Assembly: GCA_028533045.1 (NCBI GenBank)
Contig: JAQQAP010000022.1
Span: 1 to 64,000 of the forward strand
Origin: Spirochaetales bacterium
GTDB lineage: Bacteria; Spirochaetota; Spirochaetia; DSM-2461
Length of the DNA stretch: 64,000 nt
Reading direction: 5' to 3'
Part shown: positions 57,328 through 64,000 of the stretch, one piece after another
Position numbering within the stretch: the first letter of the stretch is position 1
Layout of the letters: the number at the start of each line of letters is the position of its first letter
Notes under the pieces: generated by a model
What the model was told of the DNA's origin: nothing
What the model saw: the letters and a program-made list of their open reading frames with translations, nothing else
The model's database searches: none
Program-made: the position numbers and the translations under genes

Positions 57328-59159
57328 GTAAAAACAACCCCTTGAGCGGGCCCGGATCGGGAGGCCCCGCAGGACATATGATGATGGGTAAAAAGGAAAA
57401 AGCCAAAGACAGAAAGGGAACCCTGGCCCGTCTCTGGACCTACCTGAGACATCAGAAAATCGGCCTTGCCCTGGTCTTTTTGACTGTTTTCATCACCACA
57501 GCCCTGAATATCGCCGGGCCTTACCTTATGAAGATAGCCCTGGACAGCCATATTTCGGAAGGGGTTCATTTCTCCGCCCTCCTCCGGATTCTGGTAGCCA
57601 TGGCCATAGTCTACGCCCTGGCTTCGCTGCTAACATTAATTCAGCAGCACATAATGATAGGCCTCTCCCAGAGGGCCATTCGCGCCCTACGAAGGGATGT
57701 GTTTCAAAAGTTTCAGGAACTGACGGTACGCTACTTTGACACCCACTCTTCGGGGGAGTTGATGAGCCGGGTAACCAACGACATAGATAACATCAGCAAT
57801 ACCCTGTCCACGGGAGTTCTTCAGGTCATTTCCGCTGTGCTGACCCTTATCTCTGTGGCGGTGGTCATGGTCAGTCTAAACTGGCCCCTGGCCCTTATTT
57901 GTCTTTGTGTGATTCCCCTGGTCATCTTCGTCACCAAAAAAGTGGGCGGCCATACCCGAACGGGATTCCGGGACCGGCAAAAGTCACTGGGGAAAATCAA
58001 CGGTATTATAGAAGAGAATGTGTCCGGCCATCGTGTGATCAAATCCTTTACCAAGGAGGAGGAGATCATGGGGGATTTTAACCGGGAAAACGAGAAGATG
58101 CGCCGGGCCTCCTACAAGGCAAACGCCGTGTCCGGACTCATGGGCCCCATGATGAATATGATGAATAACCTTAACTATGCGGTGACCGCCTTTGCCGGAG
58201 GAATCCTGGCCCTGAACGGATTAGTTTCTGTGGGGACCATTGCGGCCTTCCTTAACTACTCCCGCCAATTTTCCCGTCCTTTAAACCAGGTGGCCCAGCT
58301 TTATACCTCGATTCAGTCGGCCCTGGCCGGGGCGGAACGGGTTTTCGCCCTGCTCGATGAGGAGCCCGAATTCTGTGATGCCCCCGATGCCCTTCCCCTT
58401 GAGGAGATTGAAGGACAGGTCATTCTTGAGGATATCCACTTCCGTTACAAAGAGGATATTCCCGTGCTAAAAGGCATTGATATCCATGCCGAACCGGGAC
58501 AGACCATCGCTCTCGTAGGACCGACCGGTGCAGGAAAAACCACCATCATAAACCTGCTCACCCGCTTCTACGACTACCACAGGGGAACCATTACCATAGA
58601 CGGAAAGGACCTGCGCCATATACGCAAGGATGACCTGCGACGTTCTTTGGGGATTGTTCTACAGGAGACATTCCTCTTCTCCGGGACTGTTAAGGAGAAT
58701 ATTCGCTACGGACGGCTCGATGCGACCGATGAGGAGATTCGGGAAGCGGCAAAAATGGCCAACGCCCACCAGTTTATCCACCGTATGCCCAAGGGGTACG
58801 ATACGGAGATTTCCGAGAACGGGGCCAACCTTTCCGAAGGCCAGCGCCAGCTCATAGCCATCGCCCGGGCCATTCTTTCCCAACCCTCCATCCTCATTCT
58901 GGATGAAGCCACCTCCAGCGTCGATACAAGAACGGAGGTGCAGATTCAGGAGGGGATGCTTAAACTGATGGAAGGACGGACGAGTTTTGTTATCGCCCAT
59001 CGCCTCTCTACTATCAAAAATGCCGACGCCATTCTGGTGTTAAAAGACGGGGAGATTATCGAGCGGGGCACCCATGGAGAACTCCTGGACGCCCGGGGAT
59101 TCTATCACGAACTCTATCACAGCCAGTTTGGCAAGGAGAATGTCTCCACCGCCTCGTGA
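57324..59159 (+). CDS. ABC exporter subunit (heterodimer half 2)
   Basis: 611 aa: a 30-residue Gly/Pro/Met-rich N-terminal extension, transmembrane domain about 40-345, nucleotide-binding domain about 370-605. Walker A LVGPTGAGKTTIINLL, Q-loop, and Walker B ILILDEATSSVD with an intact Glu. Its own signature is LSEGQ instead of LSGGQ, again as expected for the partner that completes the degenerate site. The ATG overlaps the previous stop (ATGA). Likely exports a toxic hydrophobic compound recognised by the MarR repressor. Confidence 0.93.
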   Translation: MSKNNPLSGPGSGGPAGHMMMGKKEKAKDRKGTLARLWTYLRHQKIGLALVFLTVFITTALNIAGPYLMKIALDSHISEGVHFSALLRILVAMAIVYALASLLTLIQQHIMIGLSQRAIRALRRDVFQKFQELTVRYFDTHSSGELMSRVTNDIDNISNTLSTGVLQVISAVLTLISVAVVMVSLNWPLALICLCVIPLVIFVTKKVGGHTRTGFRDRQKSLGKINGIIEENVSGHRVIKSFTKEEEIMGDFNRENEKMRRASYKANAVSGLMGPMMNMMNNLNYAVTAFAGGILALNGLVSVGTIAAFLNYSRQFSRPLNQVAQLYTSIQSALAGAERVFALLDEEPEFCDAPDALPLEEIEGQVILEDIHFRYKEDIPVLKGIDIHAEPGQTIALVGPTGAGKTTIINLLTRFYDYHRGTITIDGKDLRHIRKDDLRRSLGIVLQETFLFSGTVKENIRYGRLDATDEEIREAAKMANAHQFIHRMPKGYDTEISENGANLSEGQRQLIAIARAILSQPSILILDEATSSVDTRTEVQIQEGMLKLMEGRTSFVIAHRLSTIKNADAILVLKDGEIIERGTHGELLDARGFYHELYHSQFGKENVSTAS

Positions 59160-59160
59160 T

Positions 59161-59955
59161 TTAGCTGTTCGCCTGAACGATTTCGGACAATTTGATATGA
59201 CTGTTCCTGAATCGGTTGCCATTCACTTCACCTTTGATGTGAATGGCATTGGAGGGACAGTTCTGAATACAGGCGAAACACATAAAGCACTTGTTGCTTA
59301 GGGAGATATTCTTGTTCTCCTTGTCCACGGTGATATTATCCACGGGGCAGACGCTGGCGCATACGCCGCAGCCGGTACAGTTATCATTCAAGACCAGGTA
59401 GTTATCGATGGGCTCGGCGTAGACATGGACTTTGAGCCTCTTTTCATTGAAGGGGCGTCCTTCTCTCTTGGCCATGTAGTTAAAAGTAGCTTTTTGGATA
59501 AAGTTTTCCTTTAAAATCCATTTTTTCGAGGCTTCTATGTCCGATTTGACTGCAGCAAGCTGTTCTTCAATCTTCTTCTTGGGCTCCTTCGCCTTCTCCT
59601 TTTCCATATCAAAGGTAGGAAGATAGTTGTCCACCATCATAATCCGGTTGATATAATCGAAGGTGTATCCCCCTTCCTTTCCGATATCGGTTAAATGCTT
59701 CGCCACCGCTCCGGAGTAAACCCCGTAAGTTGTCACCGCGAAAAGGTAGTCGCAATGGAAGGTCACTTTCTTTAGGTAATCCACCAGATAGGAAGGAACT
59801 CCCCAGGCATGGAGGGGAAAGACAATACCGATTTTATCGTCGCTAAATTCATAGATTCCTTGCTTATCCATCCGGGGAATGGAGAGCAGCTCTCCCCCTA
59901 ATTCCTTGGCAATATGAAGACTGTTGCCGGTTGCCGTAAAATATAAGATTTTCAT
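59161..59955 (-). CDS. Flavodoxin / 2[4Fe-4S] ferredoxin fusion (EFR1-type) protein
   Basis: 264 aa. Residues 1-150 have a flavodoxin fold beginning MKILYFTATGNSLHIAKELG, the FMN-phosphate loop. The C-terminal part has two ferredoxin clusters, CTGCGVCASVCP and CFMCFACIQNCP, with all eight Cys. It would pass electrons between a flavin and Fe-S centres. The start at 59955 follows GGAAGGAGAAACC. Last gene of the unit with the two SDRs; it may supply electrons to, or act alongside, a reductive step. Confidence 0.85.
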   Translation of the reverse strand: MKILYFTATGNSLHIAKELGGELLSIPRMDKQGIYEFSDDKIGIVFPLHAWGVPSYLVDYLKKVTFHCDYLFAVTTYGVYSGAVAKHLTDIGKEGGYTFDYINRIMMVDNYLPTFDMEKEKAKEPKKKIEEQLAAVKSDIEASKKWILKENFIQKATFNYMAKREGRPFNEKRLKVHVYAEPIDNYLVLNDNCTGCGVCASVCPVDNITVDKENKNISLSNKCFMCFACIQNCPSNAIHIKGEVNGNRFRNSHIKLSEIVQANS

Positions 59956-60001
59956 GGTTTCTCCTTCCTTTATTTGTAAGTGAGTTGCGAGCCGAATTCC
60001 A

Positions 60002-60829
60002 TCAGGATTGGCCATAATTCTTGAGCATAGCTAGAAACATTCGGTCAAAAGCCTTGTCGCTCAGTAGTTTTCTGCCCAAAAGAGACTGCTTTGCCATTTT
60101 CCCGGCGGCGTATCTTGTCTTGGGCCGTTTGACCTTTATCGCTTTGGAAATAGTACGGGCGATAACTGTTGGTTCGCTGTACTGTCCCGGTTCCTGGGTG
60201 CCCTCCATCATTCGGGCTATAAGGGATTTCATTTCTTTATAAGGGCCGTTGCTATCTTCAAAGAGTTCATCCATGGCATCCTTAAATCCGGTCTTTATGA
60301 CACCGGGCTCCACGATGACCACATCTATGTCGAACTGCTTTACTTCCAAACGGAGGCAATCGCTCCACCCTTCCAGGGCGTGTTTGGAGGCATGGTACCA
60401 GGCCCCCAGGGGAGTGTAGACCTTGCCGCCCACGGAGGTCACATTAACGATGGTGCCGCTCCCCTGAATCCGCATCCCCGGCAGGATAGCCTTGGTGATC
60501 TCCGCCAGCCCAAAGAGATTTACCTCAAACTGCCTCTTCGCCTGTTCGTAACTCACCTCTTCCACCGGTCCGTATACGGCATAACCCGCATTGTTCACCA
60601 GTACGTCAACCCGGCCCTCGGCTTCAAGAATTCCGGCCACTTCCGTTCTAACTTGGTCATGATTAGTAAGGTCCAGAGAGACCGCTTTTCCGCCGGCCTC
60701 TACAATATCCGTCATCATGTCTACCCGGCGGGCCGCGCCGTATACGATATGGCCCTCTTCGATCAACTGCAGGGCCGTGGCTTTGCCGATTCCGCTGCTG
60801 GCACCTGTCACAATGATTACTTTACCCAT
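60002..60829 (-). CDS. SDR-family oxidoreductase 2
   Basis: 275 aa classical short-chain dehydrogenase: VIIVTGASSGIGKATAL, VLVNNAGYAVYGPVEE, NVTSVGGKVYTPLGAW and Tyr-x3-Lys in YHASKHALEG, followed by EPGVIKTGF. The ATG overlaps the preceding SDR stop (TAATG). The C-terminal 60 residues are basic. Proteins of this subfamily often act on retinol-, steroid- or keto-type substrates, but the substrate cannot be assigned. Confidence 0.88.
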   Translation of the reverse strand: MGKVIIVTGASSGIGKATALQLIEEGHIVYGAARRVDMMTDIVEAGGKAVSLDLTNHDQVRTEVAGILEAEGRVDVLVNNAGYAVYGPVEEVSYEQAKRQFEVNLFGLAEITKAILPGMRIQGSGTIVNVTSVGGKVYTPLGAWYHASKHALEGWSDCLRLEVKQFDIDVVIVEPGVIKTGFKDAMDELFEDSNGPYKEMKSLIARMMEGTQEPGQYSEPTVIARTISKAIKVKRPKTRYAAGKMAKQSLLGRKLLSDKAFDRMFLAMLKNYGQS

Positions 60830-61779
60830 TAGATACCCCAGCTGATCCCAGTGGCTTTTTCCGAAACTTCCCAAAGTTTTTTGGCAACGGCCTTATCTTT
60901 GGCATGGGGCTCGAGCTTACACTCTCCTACAGGACCAACCCAGTAGCTTCTTCCCGTGGGGCCGTAGAAGCCTTTCTGGTCCAGATTGGGTTCGGTAGCG
61001 CACATGAGTTCAGGGTAAGCTCCGTTTTCTGCAGGCTGGGTCAGGGGGGAGAGCTTCATCAGGCCGAATGTGAGGCGCATCATGAAACTGCCGCTGGTCT
61101 TGATCAGTGCCGTTCGTGATGAACCGGGATGGCAGGCATAGGCTTTAACTCCGGTTTTACCCGCCTTTACCAAGCGGTCCTGCAGTTCATAGATAGACAT
61201 TATCTGGGCCAGCTTGCTCTGGCTGTAGGCATCATTAGGGGTGTAATCCTTATCCCAATTCAAATCGTCAAACTTGATAGTTTTAAGCCCCATGTCATAA
61301 CCCATGCTTCCTACAGTCACGATTCGTCCTCCCGTCTTCTCAATAAGGGGGAAAAGCAGGGCCTGCAGGGTAAAGTGACCGTAATGGTTCACTCCCATCT
61401 GGCTTTCGAAGCCGTCCACCGTAAACTGTTGTTTGGGAACCTGGGCAATAGCCCCGTTGCACATGAGGGCATCTATACGGTTTACTTTATCAAGGACCTC
61501 TTTGGCGGCCTGTTTTACCGAAGCCTGGTTTCCCAGATCCATCTTTATAGAAATGACATCTATTCCCTTGCCCAATTCTTCTTTTAATAGAGCTGTAATA
61601 TCCGCCGCTTTTCCGGGATTACGGTTTAACATAACCACTTGAGCCCTCTTGGATAGTAATATTTTCGCCGCTTCAAACCCCGTACCGCTGGTCGTACCGG
61701 TAATAACAAAAGTCTTCCCCTTAAGGGAACCGATTCTTTCCGGGGTCCATCCGTTTTTTCCAAATTGTGTATCTGCCAT
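60829..61779 (-). CDS. SDR-family oxidoreductase 1 (protochlorophyllide-reductase/retinol-dehydrogenase-like)
   Basis: 316 aa. Cofactor loop FVITGTTSGTGFEAAKIL, DLGNQASVKQA, catalytic Tyr-x3-Lys in AYSQSKLAQ, then YACHPGSSRTAL. The overall pattern is that of the light-dependent-protochlorophyllide-reductase-like/retinol dehydrogenase subgroup; chlorophyll synthesis itself is not implied. AAAGGAGAT precedes the ATG. First gene of SDR1-SDR2-EFR1, divergent from an AraC regulator which probably controls it. Confidence 0.88.
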   Translation of the reverse strand: MADTQFGKNGWTPERIGSLKGKTFVITGTTSGTGFEAAKILLSKRAQVVMLNRNPGKAADITALLKEELGKGIDVISIKMDLGNQASVKQAAKEVLDKVNRIDALMCNGAIAQVPKQQFTVDGFESQMGVNHYGHFTLQALLFPLIEKTGGRIVTVGSMGYDMGLKTIKFDDLNWDKDYTPNDAYSQSKLAQIMSIYELQDRLVKAGKTGVKAYACHPGSSRTALIKTSGSFMMRLTFGLMKLSPLTQPAENGAYPELMCATEPNLDQKGFYGPTGRSYWVGPVGECKLEPHAKDKAVAKKLWEVSEKATGISWGI

Positions 61780-61894
61780 AAAATATCTCCTTTGTGTAAG
61801 TAGGTCATTACCTTACTGAACCAACTATAATCTTCAACAGAAGATAAAATAAGGCCGGATTATCGCTAAAACATGCCTATTTGTATCAACCGGG

Positions 61895-61923
61895 TTGCAT
61901 TGCTCTCCTTTTGGGTGCTTAAT
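61895..61923 (+). promoter_or_regulatory. Possible promoter of the AraC-family gene, leaderless arrangement
   Basis: TTGCAT (61895-61900), 17-base spacer, CTTAAT (61918-61923), six bases to the ATG at 61930. The -10 match is moderate. Confidence 0.35.
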
Positions 61924-61929
61924 AGAGGT

Positions 61930-62868
61930 ATGAGCAAGAAGCAAATTAGAGAAATTGTAGAAAACTGGATTCACGAAGACGGGACAATCGAAACGGGAAT
62001 AAAAGGGGTACAGCTCTTTAAGGTTTCCGAAGCGATAACCTGCGCCCCCGCCGTATACGAACCTGCGGTCATCGTTATTGTCAACGGGACAAAGGAGGCC
62101 GTCCTGGATGGCCACAGATACGTTTACGACGACAGCAAGTATATGTGCTGCCCTATCTCCCTGCCGGTGGAAGCGGGAACTCCCGATTGTTCACCGGAAA
62201 ATCCCCTCCTGGGAGTCTATATTTCCCTTGATACCAGAGTTATGACAGAACTGGCCATAGAGATGGAAAGTATCCCCGGAACAATTCGTAAGCCCCAAAG
62301 CGGTCCGGTCCCCCAGAGCCTTACACTTGCTCATTGGGACGACTCTTTTACCGACGCCCTGCTTAGACTCTTACAGCTGGGCGACTCCCCGGAGGACAAG
62401 GCCATACTCGGAGCCAGCCGCCTGAGAGAGTTGTACTACGCCGTATTAAAAGGGGAAGCGGGAGAAGCGGCCCGCCGCGCCTTTGGCGTGGGTAATGAGA
62501 TTGCCCGGGCCATCGAATACCTGTCCACCCGTCTGGACGAAGCGGTGACCATCGAAGAGATGGCCGCACAGGTAGGAATGAGCCGAGCCGTATTCCACCG
62601 CAAGTTCAAGCAGGCCACCACCATGCCCCCCATTCAGTTTGTCAAATCGATGAAGCTTAACAACGCGGCCATGATGATAGCCGGAGGTATGACCGTGAAC
62701 GAAGCGGCACAGGGGGTAGGCTATGCCAGCTCCTCCCAATTCAGCCGGGAATTCAAACGGATGTACGGAGAATCGCCCAAACAGTGGAGCCATACCAAAC
62801 CGCTGCCCATGGAAACCATTGGCCGGTCATCCCACTTTTTTGATCAGCTCCAGCAGTCAGCGCTTTAG
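61930..62868 (+). CDS. AraC-family transcriptional regulator (AraC_N type)
   Basis: 312 aa from 61930; an ATG at 61873 would add 19 residues but has no ribosome site. The N-terminal AraC_N/cupin-like domain spans about 10-175 (TGIKGVQLFKVSEA, VIVIVNGTKEAVLDGHRYVYDDSKYM is split as VIVNGTKEAVLDG and YDDSKYM). Two C-terminal helix-turn-helix motifs span about 195-295: AVTIEEMAAQVGMSRAVFHRKFKQ and MTVNEAAQGVGYASSSQFSREFKR. This subgroup usually stands divergent from SDR or aldo-keto reductase genes, as here, and activates them. Confidence 0.9.
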   Translation: MSKKQIREIVENWIHEDGTIETGIKGVQLFKVSEAITCAPAVYEPAVIVIVNGTKEAVLDGHRYVYDDSKYMCCPISLPVEAGTPDCSPENPLLGVYISLDTRVMTELAIEMESIPGTIRKPQSGPVPQSLTLAHWDDSFTDALLRLLQLGDSPEDKAILGASRLRELYYAVLKGEAGEAARRAFGVGNEIARAIEYLSTRLDEAVTIEEMAAQVGMSRAVFHRKFKQATTMPPIQFVKSMKLNNAAMMIAGGMTVNEAAQGVGYASSSQFSREFKRMYGESPKQWSHTKPLPMETIGRSSHFFDQLQQSAL

Positions 62869-62923
62869 AAGGCTAATTTTTCTTGTTTTATTGCGAATTG
62901 GGGATTTTATTCCCCTTTCAGAC

Positions 62924-62952
62924 TTGTCTTTCGTAGAAAGATACAACAAAAT
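62924..62952 (+). promoter_or_regulatory. Promoter of the MFS gene, leaderless arrangement
   Basis: TTGTCT (62924-62929), 17-base spacer, CAAAAT (62947-62952), six bases to the ATG at 62959. Confidence 0.45.
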
Positions 62953-62958
62953 AAAGAC

Positions 62959-64000
62959 ATGGACTTCCTTTCCCGAAGAGAGAAACAGAAAGGGCGGCGC
63001 AGCTACCTTCTTTACACTTTTGTTAACGGCTTAAGCTACAGTTTCCTGGCGGAGACGATGATCTACCTGCTGGCGATGCACTACGGGGCGGGAAATATGC
63101 AGCTGGGCTATATCTCCTCGGCGGTCTATCTGACAGGAGTAGTGGTATTCTTCGTACCGGTCTTCTTCCGAAATGTTCCGATTATCCGGCTCTTTTTTGC
63201 GGCCTGGCTTCTCCGGGGACTGGTGAGTCTGGCTTACGGCTTCACTCCCGTTTTGGAAAGTTCCCGGGCCGTTTGGCTCATTATCGGGGTCTATACCCTT
63301 TACTGCCTGCTTCGGAACACAGCCTACCCCATGAATCATGTCATCCAGGGCTACATAACCAAACCCTCCGAGCGGGGCAGCTACTCCTCCCGGGTCATAA
63401 TGGTGCTTTACGCCTCCATGACTCTTTCCCGGCTCCTCAGTTTCTCCACCCTGACCCTCTTTGGTTCCCGGGAAATAGAAGGGATATTTGCCCTTCTTCT
63501 TCTGGGGATACTCCTGAACTCGGGGGCTTCCGCAGCCATAACCCGCATTCCCGTAAAACAGCGGATTCAGGGGAAAAGTTTTAAAGAAGCCTTTGATTCC
63601 TTCCGCACCTACCTGGTCGACCCCAAGCACCGCACCCTTATCACTCTCTACTGCACGGGCATGTCCCTCTTCGTTTTGTTCGGTTTCACAGTCCCTTTCC
63701 TTAGGAAGATTCTGGATGTGCCCCCGAACCTGATTTTTATCTTTACCACTCTGAACTTTGCCGGAGTCATTGTCACAAGCCGCACCATGCGCCCTTACCT
63801 GGACCGATTCGGGAGCAAACCGCTCCTTATCATATGCAATATCCTTATTCTACTCCTCGCCCTCCTCTGGGTCTTCGCGCCCGTCAGTCTGCCTATTTAC
63901 GCCTTTTTTATCCTGGGAATCTTCTCCATGGCCTTTCTGGGACTGAACCGCCTACTTTTAGACAGGCTGATTGTCAATTCCATTCCCGGGGACGACCGGA
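62959..64000 (+). CDS. MFS-type transporter (truncated by window edge)
   Basis: At least 347 aa, running off the right edge without a stop. After a basic N-terminus (LSRREKQKGRR) come about nine or ten hydrophobic helices: YLLYTFVNGLSYSFLAET, GYISSAVYLTGVVVFFVPVF, AWLLRGLVSLAYGF, a cytoplasmic loop with NHVIQGYITKPSERGSYSSR, and later LYCTGMSLFVLFGFTVPF and LLIICNILILLLALLWVF. It fits a major-facilitator carrier with a large middle loop (KSFKEAFDSFRTYLVDPKHR). The substrate is unknown. There is no Shine-Dalgarno before the ATG. Confidence 0.8.
   Translation, partial: MDFLSRREKQKGRRSYLLYTFVNGLSYSFLAETMIYLLAMHYGAGNMQLGYISSAVYLTGVVVFFVPVFFRNVPIIRLFFAAWLLRGLVSLAYGFTPVLESSRAVWLIIGVYTLYCLLRNTAYPMNHVIQGYITKPSERGSYSSRVIMVLYASMTLSRLLSFSTLTLFGSREIEGIFALLLLGILLNSGASAAITRIPVKQRIQGKSFKEAFDSFRTYLVDPKHRTLITLYCTGMSLFVLFGFTVPFLRKILDVPPNLIFIFTTLNFAGVIVTSRTMRPYLDRFGSKPLLIICNILILLLALLWVFAPVSLPIYAFFILGIFSMAFLGLNRLLLDRLIVNSIPGDDR

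Noticed and set aside
63031..63630. Minus-strand frame of 199 codons inside the MFS gene
   Set aside because: The plus strand gives a convincing multi-helix transporter from 62959; the minus frame is Gly/Pro-rich without start signals.

Overview
The window most resembles a mid-GC, free-living spirochaete (Spirochaetales-like), judged from gene content rather than from any search. The signs are 7TM-DISM diguanylate cyclases, a caspase-like protein carrying Gly-Val-Gln repeats of the kind known from Leptospira, a FabV-type enoyl reductase inside a fab operon, TRL-like and DUF5018-type lipoproteins, and solute-binding proteins with spirochaete-style signal peptides. There is no rRNA, tRNA, CRISPR array or prophage. 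The only mobile DNA is the 5' end of an IS3-type transposase gene at the left edge.

Layout: 1-2851 holds the IS3 end, a Phd/YefM antitoxin with a large palindromic operator, an esterase-like lipoprotein, a flavodoxin-type reductase and a cupin. 3117-9004 is a trp operon (trpE-trpGD-trpCF-trpB, two fusion genes, no trpA). 9096-11767 encodes cell-envelope proteins including a clostripain-like lipoprotein. argH follows at 11881, then two tandem 7TM-DISM/GGDEF genes and grpE-dnaK-dnaJ. 20770-27150 holds a DUF4301 gene, a J-like/LRR protein, a heparinase II/III-like protein preceded by a 22-bp-periodic palindrome array, a lipoprotein and a VOC protein. 27202-33563 has an orphan solute-binding protein with a polysaccharide deacetylase, and a secreted ankyrin protein.

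33732-41985 is the fatty-acid module: accB-accC-accD-accA on the minus strand and, divergently, fabH-fabG-fabF-fabZ-fabV. The two promoters have adjoining -35 boxes. 42130-46638 carries small lipoproteins and a sigma / membrane anti-sigma / caspase-repeat-barrel / sigma4-only / Cys protein operon. 46872-51019 couples a second solute-binding lipoprotein to a chemoreceptor, and aroC follows. 52124-54965 has a small gene whose Shine-Dalgarno sequence lies in a perfect hairpin, a lactonase-like protein and two paralogous secreted proteins. 55145-59159 is a MarR regulator with a heterodimeric ABC exporter. 59161-64000 has a flavodoxin-ferredoxin protein, two SDR oxidoreductases, a divergent AraC regulator and a truncated MFS gene.

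Patterns across the window: translational coupling by ATGA or TAATG overlaps is common. At least seven genes (the barrel gene at 11767, argH, the first DISM cyclase, the 104-aa coiled-coil gene, fabH, araC-like, MFS) have a recognisable promoter whose -10 box ends only 6-9 bases before the ATG and have no usable Shine-Dalgarno, suggesting leaderless mRNAs. The strongest candidates for something new are the palindrome array at 25710-25830, the caspase/sigma operon, the leaderless promoters, the hairpin over the 52432 start, and the adjoining acc/fab promoters.
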